Source of the DNA: Tumebacillus avium
Lineage (GTDB): Bacteria; Bacillota; Bacilli; Tumebacillales; Tumebacillaceae
Direction: 5' to 3'
Length of the DNA stretch: 64,000 bases
NCBI RefSeq assembly: GCF_002162355.1
Contig: NZ_CP021434.1
Span: 2,972,001 to 3,036,000 of the forward strand
Shown here: in pieces, positions 43,056-51,947 of the stretch
Layout: each line of letters begins with the position of its first letter
Numbering within the stretch: the first letter of the stretch is position 1
The notes under the pieces: generated by a model
Told to the model about the DNA's origin: nothing
Databases searched by the model: none
What the model saw: only the letters and a program-made list of their open reading frames with translations
Program-made: the position numbers and the translations under genes

Positions 43056-44555
43056 ATGCCGAGTTTTCTCTTAATTCCGGCAATTGTTGTCGGTGTATTG
43101 GTGCTGTTGGCGCTGGCGTTCTGGGCGCGTTATAAGACGGTAGGCCCGGATGAAGCGATGATTGTTACAGGTTCTTTTCTGGGCAGCAAAAACGTCTTGA
43201 CCGATGAATCGGGGCGCAAGATCAAGATCGTGCGCGGGGGCGGCGCCTTTATTCTGCCGATCTTCCAACAGGCGGAGTTTCTGTCTCTGTTGTCGCACAA
43301 GCTGGATGTATCGACACCGGAAGTGTACACCGAGCAAGGTGTTCCGGTCATGGCTGACGGTGTCGCGATCATCAAGATCGGCGGTTCGGTCGAAGATGTC
43401 GCAACGGCAGCCGAGCAGTTTATGGGCAAGCCGGTCGAAGCGTTAAAATCGGAAGCGCAGGAAGTGCTGGAAGGCCATCTGCGTGCGATCTTGGGCACGA
43501 TGACGGTGGAGGAAGTGTACCGCAACCGCGATAAATTTGCACAGGAAGTGCAAGGTGTGGCGGCAAGAGATCTGAAAAAGATGGGTCTGCAGATCGTTTC
43601 GTTTACGATCAAAGACGTTCGCGATAAACATGGCTATTTGGAAGCGCTCGGGAAGCCGCGCATTGCGGCGGTCAAGCGCGATGCGGAAATCGCCGAAGCG
43701 GAAGCGGTCCGCGATGCGCGGATTCAAAAGGCGCTGGCCGAAGAGCAAGGGCAGAAGGCCGAACTGGTGCGCGATACGAAAATCGCGGAAGCAGCGAAGG
43801 AAAAAGAGCTGAAAGTCGCGTCCTTTAAGAAGGATCAGGACACGGCGAAGGCGGAAGCGGACCAGGCGTACCATATTCAAGAAGCGCGTGCGAAGCAGCA
43901 GGTTGTGGAAGAGCAGATGAAGATCGAGCTGGTGCGCAAAGAGCGCGAGATCGATCTGGAGACGAAAGAAATCGTGCGCCGCGAGCGCCAGTACGATGCG
44001 GAAGTCAAGAAAAAGGCCGATGCGGACCGCTATGCGGTCGAGCAGTCGGCAGAAGCGGACAAAGCCAAGCGTATGCGAGAAGCGGATGCGATGCAATATA
44101 AGATCGAGGCGGAAGCGAAAGCAAACGCCGAGCAGAAGCGTCTGGACGGTCTGGCCATCGCCGAAGCGGAGCGCGCGAAAGGTACTGCCGATGCGGAAGT
44201 CATCCGTCTGCGCGGTTTGGCCGAAGCGGAAGCGAAAGAAAAGCTGGCTGAGGCGTTTGAAAAATTCGGCCAGGCAGCGATCCTCGACATCATCGTGAAA
44301 ATGCTGCCGGAGCTGGCTGGGAAGATCTCCGAGCCGATCGGCAAGATTGATAAACTGACCGTTGTCGACACCGGCAAAGGCGAAGGGGCTGCTCGTGTCA
44401 GCAACTACGTCACCGAACTGATGGCGACGGCGCCGCAAATGCTGAAAGACGTGTCTGGCCTGGATCTCGAAGCGATGATCAAAGGCCTCACGCAGCGCGG
44501 CGGAACGAACGCTGTGCAGCAAGTGATCGAGTCGGTCGTGCAGGAAGAGAAGTAA
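43056..44555 (+). CDS. floT: Flotillin FloT
   Basis: 499 residues behind AGGAGGGG. N-terminal membrane hairpin (FLLIPAIVVGVLVLLALAFWA), SPFH/PHB domain (PDEAMIVTGSFLGSKNV, GVPVMADGVAIIKIG), then a long coiled coil rich in Glu-Ala heptads (EIAEAEAVRDARIQKALAEE and onward, residues about 205-400). The tail has IVKMLPELAGKISEPIGKID. FloT scaffolds functional membrane microdomains in Bacillus. A long antisense frame (43443-44831) is a shadow. Confidence 0.95.
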   Translation: MPSFLLIPAIVVGVLVLLALAFWARYKTVGPDEAMIVTGSFLGSKNVLTDESGRKIKIVRGGGAFILPIFQQAEFLSLLSHKLDVSTPEVYTEQGVPVMADGVAIIKIGGSVEDVATAAEQFMGKPVEALKSEAQEVLEGHLRAILGTMTVEEVYRNRDKFAQEVQGVAARDLKKMGLQIVSFTIKDVRDKHGYLEALGKPRIAAVKRDAEIAEAEAVRDARIQKALAEEQGQKAELVRDTKIAEAAKEKELKVASFKKDQDTAKAEADQAYHIQEARAKQQVVEEQMKIELVRKEREIDLETKEIVRRERQYDAEVKKKADADRYAVEQSAEADKAKRMREADAMQYKIEAEAKANAEQKRLDGLAIAEAERAKGTADAEVIRLRGLAEAEAKEKLAEAFEKFGQAAILDIIVKMLPELAGKISEPIGKIDKLTVVDTGKGEGAARVSNYVTELMATAPQMLKDVSGLDLEAMIKGLTQRGGTNAVQQVIESVVQEEK

Positions 44556-44581
44556 ACTCGGAACTCGGATCGAACACGGGG

Positions 44582-44616
44582 AGCCAAATTTATCGCCAGA
44601 CGGCGGTAGATTTGGC
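44582..44616 (+). terminator. Probable terminator after floT
   Basis: AGCCAAATTTATCGCC, AGAC loop, GGCGGTAGATTTGGCT followed only by TTTC, so it is weak. A TATACT (44625-44630) follows that could be a -10 for the next operon. Confidence 0.6.
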
Positions 44617-44679
44617 TTTCGTGCTATACTGGAAGCATCGCCCAGTTCGGTTGTAAAAATGAAAGGGAAGTGTTTCGAA

Positions 44680-45861
44680 ATGGTGTTCTTGCAAGTGATC
44701 GCAGTGCTGGTGTTTGCGTATTGGGTGGTGATGACCGTTTTGAATGTGCGGGGGCTGCGGATGATTCCGGAGCTGACCGGGGGAACGGTCGCAGGAGAGC
44801 AACCTTTGGTCTCGGTGATCGTGGCGGGCAAGGATGAGGAAGCGGCGATCGAGCGGACGATCGAGAGCCTGCTGGCGCTGGAGTATCAGAACTATGAACT
44901 GATCGTGGTCGATGACCGCTCGGAGGATCGGACGGGCGAGATTGTGGACAAGGTGCAGCAGCGTGCGGCAGAAGCAGGATCGAAAATTCGGTTTGAAGTG
45001 ATACATATTGAGCACCTGCCGCAAGGATGGCTGGGGAAAAATCACGCGCTGTATCGCGGCTATCAGTTGGCGCGCGGGGAGTACATCCTGTTTACCGATG
45101 CGGACGTGCGGTTTGAACGGAACGCGCTGGGGACGGCGATGGCGTTTGCGCTTAAGGAGCGGGCTGATCATGTGACGATGACGCCGACGATGGAGGCGGG
45201 CAGCTTTTGGCTGCGGGCGTTTGTGCATTATTTTTTGTTTTCGCTGTGTCTGGTGATGCGGCCGTGGCTGCCAAATGTCGATACGCAGGACAAGGTCGGA
45301 TTTGGCATCGGGGCGTTTAATTTGATCTCGCGCAAGGCGTATGAAGGGATCGGGACACACCGCGCACTGCGCATGCGGCCTGACGATGATCTGCAGCTCG
45401 GCACGATGGTCAAGCAGGCCGGGCTGAGACAGCGTCTGGTCACCGGGACGAAACTGCTGACGGTGGAATGGTACCCGACGCTTGGCGAGGCGATCCGCGG
45501 GTTGGAGAAAAACACGTTTGCCGGGCTGAACTACTCGATCCTGATGGTTATCGTCGGTGTGCTCGGACAGCTGCTCGCGTTTTTCCTGCCGTTTGTCGCT
45601 TGGCTGGTGCTGGGCTGGGCCGGACTGCTGTATGCGGCATCGGTGGTGATGATGGCGTATCTGTACCTGCGGTACACGCGGACGCTGAGCCCGTATCGCG
45701 GCGAGGAGGCGGTGGCTTTGCCGCTGACCGCACTGTTGTTTGTCTACATCATCGTACGTTCGACGTACCTGACGCTCAGCCAAGGCGGGATCTACTGGCG
45801 CGGGACGTTTTATCCGCTGAAGGAACTGAAGAAGATGAAGCAGGGGAGAGGGATCTTGTGA
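44680..45861 (+). CDS. Family 2 glycosyltransferase, membrane-anchored
   Basis: 393 residues from ATG 44680, 9 bp after AAAGGGAAG; ATG 44659 lies upstream of that site. One N-terminal helix, then the GT-A domain: VSVIVAGKDEEAAIERTIESLL, VVDDRSEDRTGEIV, FTDADVRF (DxD) and RMRPDDDLQLG, then three C-terminal helices. It resembles the CrtQ/HpnB-like glycosyltransferases of terpenoid or lipid pathways. The stop overlaps the GTG of the SagB-type gene, so they are coupled. Confidence 0.87.
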   Translation: MVFLQVIAVLVFAYWVVMTVLNVRGLRMIPELTGGTVAGEQPLVSVIVAGKDEEAAIERTIESLLALEYQNYELIVVDDRSEDRTGEIVDKVQQRAAEAGSKIRFEVIHIEHLPQGWLGKNHALYRGYQLARGEYILFTDADVRFERNALGTAMAFALKERADHVTMTPTMEAGSFWLRAFVHYFLFSLCLVMRPWLPNVDTQDKVGFGIGAFNLISRKAYEGIGTHRALRMRPDDDLQLGTMVKQAGLRQRLVTGTKLLTVEWYPTLGEAIRGLEKNTFAGLNYSILMVIVGVLGQLLAFFLPFVAWLVLGWAGLLYAASVVMMAYLYLRYTRTLSPYRGEEAVALPLTALLFVYIIVRSTYLTLSQGGIYWRGTFYPLKELKKMKQGRGIL

Positions 45862-47489
45862 GTGAGCAGGAGAACCGGGTACAGGGGATTCAAGCGTATC
45901 ACGAGCAGACGAAACATCATTTTCACCGCTATGCGAGGGCGCTTCCTGATCTGGACTGGGACACGCAGCCGGAGCCGTTTCGGACGTATGACGGGGCAGA
46001 GAAGATTCCGCTGTTGAGAGTCGAGCCAACCGAACAGCCGGGCTATGATCAGGCGTTTGCGCCAGGTGCGGTCGCGGCGGCGCCGTTGAATCTGCAGAGC
46101 ATCTCGCAGCTGTTTTATGACAGCATGTCGATCGTGCGCTGGAAGATGTCTTGGAACGGTACGCAAAAGCGGGCGGTGCGCGTCAATCCGTCGAGCGGGA
46201 ACTTGCATCCGACAGAAGCGTATCTGCTGTGCGGCGCAGTGGAAGGCGTGACCGAACAGCCGTTGGTCGCGCATTACTCGCCGAAAGTGCATGAGCTGGA
46301 AAAGCGGGCCGAGCTGCCCCGTGAGCTGTGGGAGCGGGTAAGCGGCGGGCTGCCGGACGGAGCGGTGCTGGTCGGGCTGACATCGATCTACTGGCGCGAA
46401 TCGTGGAAGTACGGGGAGCGAGCGTTTCGGTACTGCCATCTCGATGTTGGACATGCGCTTGGCGCATTTGCCGTTGCGGCGGCCGGGCTGGGCTGGCAGG
46501 TGCGGCTCGTGGAAGCGCCGGGCACCGGGCAGTTGAACACCATGTTTGGCGTCGCCGGACAAGACGGGCCGGAAGCGGAGCATGCGGATTGTCTGCTCGC
46601 CGTGTTTCCGCAGGGGAGTCAGTTGCGGGAAGAGGCAGTCGATCTGTCGGTCGTGGAGGAGTTTACAGCTTTGAATTGGCTGGGAGAGCCAAACGTGCTG
46701 AGTCAAGATCACCACCCATGGGAGATCATCGATGAAGCGTCGCACGCAGTTGAAAAGCCGGAGACATCACACCTGGTTTTGAAGACCAGGAGTGACCAGC
46801 AAGGCTCTCTTTACAAAAATAATGAAAGAAACATCCCCCTGCGGAAGCTGGTACGCCAGCGCAGAAGCGCGGTGGCGATGGACGGGAAGACGGGTATTTC
46901 CCGGGAAGTTTTTTATGGGATCATGAAACGGCTGGCCCCGGCAGCGTTTGAGCTGCTACCGTGGGAGCCGAAGATGAGCATGGCGGTATTTGCGCATCGG
47001 GTGGAAGGATTGACCCCTGGCATGTACATGCTGGTGCGCAATCCGAAACACTTGGCAGCGCTGAAAAGCGCGTCGCACCCATCCTTCCGCTGGACCAAGC
47101 CGGAGTCGTGCCCGGATGGTCTGGAGTTTTATTTGCTGGCAGAAGGCGATTTCCGCAAAATTGCCCGCGACGGCTCCTGCGACCAGGACATCGCGTCACA
47201 TGGCAGTTTTGCCGTGGCGATGTACGCAGAGTACGAAGCGCCGCTGCAGGAGCATGGCGCCTGGTTCTACCCGCGTCTGCACTGGGAGTGCGGGCTGGCC
47301 GGGCAGCTGCTCTATCTGGAAGCGGAAGCGGCCGGTGTGAGCGGCACGGGGATCGGGTGCTTTTTTGACAATCCGATGCACCGCACCTTCGGGCTGAAAG
47401 GCAAAGCGTGGCAGGATCTGTATCATTTCACCGTCGGCGGCGCTGTGTTCGATGAGCGGCTGACTGATCTGCCCGATTATGGGGGATAA
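45858..47489 (+). CDS. SagB/ThcOx-type nitroreductase-fold dehydrogenase (duplicated)
   Basis: 543 residues from GTG 45858 (overlapping GTGA). Two nitroreductase-like halves: residues about 75-270 (NPSSGNLHPTEAYLL, FRYCHLDVGHALGAFAVAAAGLG) and about 330-540 (RRSAVAMDGKTGISREVFYGIM, GLAGQLLYLEAEAAGVSGTGIGCFF). The SGNLHPTE motif marks the SagB-like FMN family. SagB proteins oxidise azolines in peptide toxins, but no precursor peptide or cyclodehydratase is visible; stand-alone members are common and of unknown function. It sits between two glycosyltransferase-like genes. Confidence 0.88.
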   Translation: MSEQENRVQGIQAYHEQTKHHFHRYARALPDLDWDTQPEPFRTYDGAEKIPLLRVEPTEQPGYDQAFAPGAVAAAPLNLQSISQLFYDSMSIVRWKMSWNGTQKRAVRVNPSSGNLHPTEAYLLCGAVEGVTEQPLVAHYSPKVHELEKRAELPRELWERVSGGLPDGAVLVGLTSIYWRESWKYGERAFRYCHLDVGHALGAFAVAAAGLGWQVRLVEAPGTGQLNTMFGVAGQDGPEAEHADCLLAVFPQGSQLREEAVDLSVVEEFTALNWLGEPNVLSQDHHPWEIIDEASHAVEKPETSHLVLKTRSDQQGSLYKNNERNIPLRKLVRQRRSAVAMDGKTGISREVFYGIMKRLAPAAFELLPWEPKMSMAVFAHRVEGLTPGMYMLVRNPKHLAALKSASHPSFRWTKPESCPDGLEFYLLAEGDFRKIARDGSCDQDIASHGSFAVAMYAEYEAPLQEHGAWFYPRLHWECGLAGQLLYLEAEAAGVSGTGIGCFFDNPMHRTFGLKGKAWQDLYHFTVGGAVFDERLTDLPDYGG

Positions 47490-47523
47490 AGGGAAGTAGC
47501 ACTTTTTTTCAAGGAGAATCTGC

Positions 47524-49191
47524 ATGATCAACAAACGGCTCCAAGAGTTGAGTTTGCTCGCCGGCGGTACAATCATCGTGTTTGGCGCTGCTGTCCTGCT
47601 CGTGACAGCTTTGCTGTGGGCGTTTGGCATCGCGATCAGTACGTGGAATCTGCCCGCAGGCGCCGGTCTTGCTGTCGTGGCGCTGGCTTTAGGCGTGAAC
47701 CGCTATGTGGAAGGGTCACTGCAGAAAGCGGTCGTTTTCGCTGGCGTGCTGGCATTTGCGGCAGTGCTGTTGTGGCTGTCGGTGCTGCTCGGCGGCTCTT
47801 ATTTTGACGTGTCGTATGACGGGCAAGGCTACCACACCGATGCGGTGATCAAACTGCATGACGGGTGGAATCCCTTTCATCAGCCGTACACGGGCAACGT
47901 CTGGAATGATCATTATGCAAAAGGCTCCGAGATCCTCGCCGCTTCGCTCTATCGGGTGACCGGCGTGCTGGAGCAGGGGAAAGCGTGGAATTTCCTGCTC
48001 TTGGCGGCGTCGTTTCTGCTGGCCTTTGCCGGGCTGCTCAGCTGGGATAGACAGGTCTGGCGGGCGCTCTTGGCGGCGGTCGTGCTGGCTTGGAATCCGG
48101 TGGTGATCAACCAGACGCTGACCTTCTACATCGACGGGCAGCTCGGCTCGCTGCTCTTGTGTCTGCTCGGGCTTGGCGCACTGATCGCCGTGCGCGGCGA
48201 CCGCTGGATCGCATTGGTCTGTGCCATGGTGCTGGTGCTGATCTTGAATAACAAATTCACCGGCGTCGTCTATGCGGTTGTGCTGTGCGGCGGGCTGCTG
48301 GCCTTGCTCTGGGCGGTCGGGAAGCGCCGGGTCACAGGCGGGATGACGGCGGTGATCGCTGTGGCGTTTGTGGTGGGCATCCTGTTTGTCGGATGGAATC
48401 CCTATCTGCACAATACAATGGAAAAAGGGCACCCGTTCTACCCGGTCGCGGGCGACGGGAAGCTGGACATCATGGATCGGCAGGTGCCGGGCAATCTGGT
48501 CGGGCTCCCGGCGTGGAAAAAGCTGGCCTGGTCCGTTTTTGCCCACTCGGAAAATGTGCTGGCGACGCAAAAGGCAGTGCTGAAAACTCCGTTTTCCTGG
48601 ACGGAAAAAGAAATCAAAGCGTTCAAAGGCCCCGACCCGCGCATCGGCGGCTGGGGTCCGCTGTTCGGCGGCGCGGCGCTGCTGGGGATCTTGGTGGTTG
48701 TTTTGTCCTTTCTGCTCACTCCGTGGCGGCAGGCACTGCTGGCCAGCGGCGTGCTGCTGATCGTCGCCTTGTCGGTGCTGGTCAATCCGGAAGCGTGGTG
48801 GGCGAGATTTACCCCGCAGCTGTGGCTGATACCGGCGCTGGCGGCCGCGTACGGGCTGGTCGTGAGCAACAGCCGGACGCTGCAAGCGCTGAGCCTAGCC
48901 TTGCTGGTGCTGATGGGGACGAACTCGTGGCTTACATCGCAAGAGTATTTTGTGCGGCAGGGTGAATACACGGCGCTGGTCGAGAAGCAGTTGTCTGTGC
49001 TGCAGCGCGTCTCACAGAAAGAGCCGATCCCTGTCGTGCTTGGCACGCCTGCGCATGGGCGAAGGTTCGCCGAGCACGGAGTGCGTTTTCTCGCCGTGAA
49101 AAAGCTGGCTTGCGACGGGCAGACGCAGTTGCAGGCATCCACGACATTTGTTTGCACGCCGCCGGAACTGAAGGAAAAAAAGGCCAAGTAG
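47524..49191 (+). CDS. Polytopic GT-C-like glycosyltransferase or membrane protein
   Basis: 555 residues, ATG behind AAGGAG. About eleven helices. The first large loop (SYFDVSYDGQGYHTDAVIKL, residues about 92-112) has the acidic pattern typical of GT-C enzymes that use lipid-linked sugars, and a soluble segment PHNTMEKGHPFYPV-like follows near 300. The C-terminus is a short soluble domain. It continues the GT2-SagB operon, 34 bp downstream, so envelope glycan or glycolipid assembly is plausible. Confidence 0.7.
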   Translation: MINKRLQELSLLAGGTIIVFGAAVLLVTALLWAFGIAISTWNLPAGAGLAVVALALGVNRYVEGSLQKAVVFAGVLAFAAVLLWLSVLLGGSYFDVSYDGQGYHTDAVIKLHDGWNPFHQPYTGNVWNDHYAKGSEILAASLYRVTGVLEQGKAWNFLLLAASFLLAFAGLLSWDRQVWRALLAAVVLAWNPVVINQTLTFYIDGQLGSLLLCLLGLGALIAVRGDRWIALVCAMVLVLILNNKFTGVVYAVVLCGGLLALLWAVGKRRVTGGMTAVIAVAFVVGILFVGWNPYLHNTMEKGHPFYPVAGDGKLDIMDRQVPGNLVGLPAWKKLAWSVFAHSENVLATQKAVLKTPFSWTEKEIKAFKGPDPRIGGWGPLFGGAALLGILVVVLSFLLTPWRQALLASGVLLIVALSVLVNPEAWWARFTPQLWLIPALAAAYGLVVSNSRTLQALSLALLVLMGTNSWLTSQEYFVRQGEYTALVEKQLSVLQRVSQKEPIPVVLGTPAHGRRFAEHGVRFLAVKKLACDGQTQLQASTTFVCTPPELKEKKAK

Positions 49192-49239
49192 GGAAGTAGT
49201 TGTTGATGCAACCGACTCTAGATACAAGGTGGGGTACAT

Positions 49240-49869
49240 ATGACAGCAATTGAGTACGTGCGTGGTTTGTTTGGGCAAGAAGATGACATTTTGACCGGTG
49301 TCCGCCAGTCGATCGTCGACCGCGACATGCCGGCGATTTCCGTATCGCCGGAAGTAGGCACGTTTCTAACGATGCTCGTCAAGATGAACGGCGCGAAAAA
49401 CGTGCTGGAGATCGGCGCGCTCGGCGGCTACAGCGGCATTTGCCTCGCGCGGGGGCTGGGCGAAGACGGCACGCTGACTTCGCTGGAGTTGGAAGCGGAG
49501 TATGCCGAACTGGCCCATGAGAATTTGAAAAAAGCGGGCTTTGGCGACAAAGTGCAGTACCGCCTTGGCGAAGCGTTGACCAGCCTGGAGCAGTTGGGGG
49601 CGGAAGGGGCCAAATTTGACCTGTTCTTCATCGACGCGGACAAGGTGAACTACCTCAACTACTACAACTGGGCGCTGAAGCTGGCCAACCCGGGCGCGCT
49701 GATCGTTGGCGATAACGTGCTGCAGAGCGGGCGGGTGTTCGACCCGGAAAACAACGCGGAAAACACGCTGGCGATTCGTGCCTTCAACGAGCAGATCGCA
49801 ACCGATGACCGCGTGGATTCGATGCTCCTGCCGATCGGGGATGGCCTGTCGGTCACCCGCGTCAAGTAG
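49240..49869 (+). CDS. SAM-dependent O-methyltransferase (CCoAOMT-like)
   Basis: 209 residues. SAM-binding VLEIGALGGYSGICLARGL, then the acidic LTSLELEAEYAELA, the metal-site FDLFFIDADKVNY and IVGDNVL, all typical of cation-dependent catechol O-methyltransferases (YrrM type). The acceptor is unknown. It is 10 bp before the HAD gene. Confidence 0.92.
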   Translation: MTAIEYVRGLFGQEDDILTGVRQSIVDRDMPAISVSPEVGTFLTMLVKMNGAKNVLEIGALGGYSGICLARGLGEDGTLTSLELEAEYAELAHENLKKAGFGDKVQYRLGEALTSLEQLGAEGAKFDLFFIDADKVNYLNYYNWALKLANPGALIVGDNVLQSGRVFDPENNAENTLAIRAFNEQIATDDRVDSMLLPIGDGLSVTRVK

Positions 49870-49879
49870 GAGGCCGAGC

Positions 49880-50554
49880 ATGAAGACGCTGCTGTTGTGG
49901 GACATCGACGGGACCTTGCTGCGCAACAAAGGGGCAGGGAAACGGGCGATGAACCGTGCGTTTGCCAAGATGACCGGAGAGGAAGGCGCTTTTGACAGCA
50001 TCGACATGGCAGGCGGCCTTGACCTGAACATGATCGGCGGCGTGTTTGCCCGGTACGGGGTGGATGCGTCGCGGATGGAGGAGTTTTTGACGTTGTATTA
50101 CCCGTGTTTGGAAGATGTGATGCGGGATGGCAACTCCAAGCTGATGCCCAATGTCGTGCAGGTGTTGGAGCGGGCTGAGCGCGATGCGCGTTTTTACAAC
50201 GCGTATGGCACGGGCAATGTCGAGCGCGGGGCGCGGATCAAGCTGGAGCATTTCGATCTGAACCGCTTTTTCCCGGTCGGCGGGTTCTGCTACGGGCCGG
50301 TCGAGCGCTGGCAGTTGCTGCAAGATGGCATAGAGCGGGCGCAGCAGCACTACGGGGTGGAATTTGCCCCGGAGCGGGTGATCGTCATCGGGGACACCCT
50401 AAAAGACATCGAAGCCGCCCGCAAGATTGGCGCGAAAGTCGTCGCTGTCGGCACCGGCGGGCATGCGTATGACGTGCTGGCAGCAGCGGAGCCGGACCTG
50501 CTCTTGGCGGATATGACCGACGAGGAGCGCTTCTTCGCCTTTTGCAGCGAGTAA
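49880..50554 (+). CDS. HAD-superfamily hydrolase (phosphoglycolate phosphatase-like)
   Basis: 224 residues from ATG 49880, 6 bp after TAGGAGG; a longer frame inside the methyltransferase is rejected. Motifs LLWDIDGTLLRNKG (I), AYGTGNVE (II, with Thr) and VIVIGDTLKDIEAARKIGAKVVAVGTGG (IV). Likely a phosphatase for a small metabolite. It is probably co-transcribed with the methyltransferase. Confidence 0.88.
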   Translation: MKTLLLWDIDGTLLRNKGAGKRAMNRAFAKMTGEEGAFDSIDMAGGLDLNMIGGVFARYGVDASRMEEFLTLYYPCLEDVMRDGNSKLMPNVVQVLERAERDARFYNAYGTGNVERGARIKLEHFDLNRFFPVGGFCYGPVERWQLLQDGIERAQQHYGVEFAPERVIVIGDTLKDIEAARKIGAKVVAVGTGGHAYDVLAAAEPDLLLADMTDEERFFAFCSE

Positions 50555-50603
50555 GCGGCAGCCCTTAATGGACACCCTACCCTCATAGAAGGAGGGATCG
50601 TCC

Positions 50604-50825
50604 ATGGGCGAAAAAATCGTAGCCGTGCAAAAAAACGGCGACGGCGACATCACCGCCGTCAAAACGGACAGCGGCCGTGTGCTGCAGTACGATCAAGCGA
50701 TCACCGAAGCCAAAAGTGGGGCTCTGGAGCATGTTGACGTCTTCCAACGCTACGGGCGCGACATTCTGCGCTCCGAGCCGGATGGAGACAAGAGCAACAA
50801 CCTGGATAACCTGCCGAAGTTTTAG
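50604..50825 (+). CDS. DUF3892 family protein
   Basis: 73 residues, behind AGAAGGAGGGATC. It matches the short DUF3892 family (KIVAVQKNGDGDITAVKTDSG...YDQAI). Function unknown. A terminator follows. Confidence 0.8.
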   Translation: MGEKIVAVQKNGDGDITAVKTDSGRVLQYDQAITEAKSGALEHVDVFQRYGRDILRSEPDGDKSNNLDNLPKF

Positions 50826-50836
50826 CGAGCAATGAG

Positions 50837-50874
50837 AAAACGCCCGGTTCCTAAACGGAACGGGGCGTTTTTTT
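50837..50874 (+). terminator. Rho-independent terminator
   Basis: AAAACGCCCGGTTCC, TAAAC loop, GGAACGGGGCGTTTTTTT. Confidence 0.93.
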
Positions 50875-50915
50875 CGTGACCCACCGCACCAAAACGCGGT
50901 GTGGAAAGGCTCGGT

Positions 50916-51056
50916 TCTGCTCACGGCAATGTCATCAGCATGACCGATTCGGCAGGCGTTGCGGTTGCGGAGTATTCGTGGGGGGACTTGGGATTGATCT
51001 ATTTGAGGTCAGGCAAAACAGTCAAACGAGTTAACCTTCTTGGAAATGAAAATTGA
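50916..51056 (+). pseudogene. RHS/YD-repeat protein remnant
   Basis: In one frame this reads SAHGNVISMTDSAGVAVAEY followed by SWGDLGL and a stop at 51054-51056. It fits the RHS-repeat pattern NAHGDV-x-x-TD-x-x-G-x-VVA-x-Y closely. No start or upstream repeats remain, so it is a fossil of a larger polymorphic-toxin or wall-associated gene. The surrounding 375 bp has no other intact gene. Confidence 0.55.
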
Positions 51057-51118
51057 AAAATATGGAAGGGTCTTTCTTTTTCGGCTCAACTTGTGAGAGA
51101 TAGTATATCATTTCTAAG

Positions 51119-51247
51119 ATGAATGGGCAGAAATATAAAGTTAGCCTCAATATTAATAAAGGTGAACTGAGGAGCTTCGATGTAATGCCGTTTACGTCGG
51201 TCAATCCTAGACACTACAATATTTGGGATCCTAGTGTGAGGTGGTAA
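51119..51247 (+). pseudogene. Candidate toxin C-terminal remnant
   Basis: 42 residues (NGQKYKVSLNINKGELRSFD, then VMPFTSVNPRHYNIWDPSVRW), open from 51104 after a TAG and ending at TAA 51245-51247, three bases before the ATG of the next gene. It looks like the end of a larger protein, not a stand-alone gene, and its GTGAGGTGG serves as the ribosome site of the neighbour. That is how toxin C-termini and immunity genes are arranged. The toxin family is not identified. Confidence 0.45.
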
Positions 51248-51250
51248 AAA

Positions 51251-51910
51251 ATGCAACACAACGAACTACTCAAGGAGATCAGGTCTCTTTGCGGACAGAA
51301 CAAAGTCTTCGAAGTTGAAGGATTGCTCGAAGAAGCCTTAACAAGAGACAAAACAAACATTGATTTATGGCTGCGTCTTGCCCGCTTGCAGCTGGATCTC
51401 CATGTATGTGACTATGAGAAATGTTTAGAGTGCTTAGACCATGCTCACGAGGCAGATCCTGGGCACCCCTATCCCTTGCTTCTCATGGCATATGTTCACG
51501 AATACTATTTCGCCGGCATCGACAGCATCTTGTTCCACAAACTGATGAATTTTGCTGCTCGTACGGAGCAAAAGGATGTCCAGTCTATGTTGGTGTACAT
51601 GGCGTCTTGGCACTGTCATGACGAGGATGGAGCTCAGAGAGAAAAGATGTTGCGTGATTCGATTGTCCTCTATCCGGATCATGCACAACATTACTTGGTT
51701 TTGTCCTGGCGCTATGATGCAACAGATCGCCATGCAGAAGCATTGGAGATGAAGAAACTGGCATTCCCGCACATTCGAGCAATAGATGATCTGTTGTACG
51801 AAAACTGGGATTGTACAGACTATGAGGCTCTGATCGATGAACACATCCGGGGAACCCTTACAACCAAGGAAAACTATGATTCGTTATTCCGGGAAGTAAA
51901 TGGCACCTAA
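51251..51910 (+). CDS. TPR-like helical protein, candidate immunity protein
   Basis: 219 residues. Repeating helical pairs (EGLLEEALTRDKTNIDLWLRLARLQLD, LECLDHAHEADPGHPYPLLLMAY, ALEMKKLAFPHI) form TPR-like units. Codon use is more AT-rich than its neighbours, consistent with transfer. It follows a candidate toxin tail by three bases and ends at a strong terminator. Immunity to an RHS toxin is inferred from position; the sequence itself only shows a TPR-like fold. Confidence 0.6.
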   Translation: MQHNELLKEIRSLCGQNKVFEVEGLLEEALTRDKTNIDLWLRLARLQLDLHVCDYEKCLECLDHAHEADPGHPYPLLLMAYVHEYYFAGIDSILFHKLMNFAARTEQKDVQSMLVYMASWHCHDEDGAQREKMLRDSIVLYPDHAQHYLVLSWRYDATDRHAEALEMKKLAFPHIRAIDDLLYENWDCTDYEALIDEHIRGTLTTKENYDSLFREVNGT

Positions 51911-51913
51911 TAA

Positions 51914-51940
51914 AAAACCCGCTCCTAAGAGCGGGTTTTC
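51914..51940. terminator. Bidirectional terminator
   Basis: AAAACCCGCTC, CTAA loop, GAGCGGGTTTT, between the TPR gene and convergent pckA. Confidence 0.93.
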
Positions 51941-51947
51941 TCATTTC

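Noticed and set aside
43443..44831. 462-residue minus-strand open frame
   Set aside because: Antisense to the flotillin coiled-coil; composition mirrors the Glu/Ala heptads.
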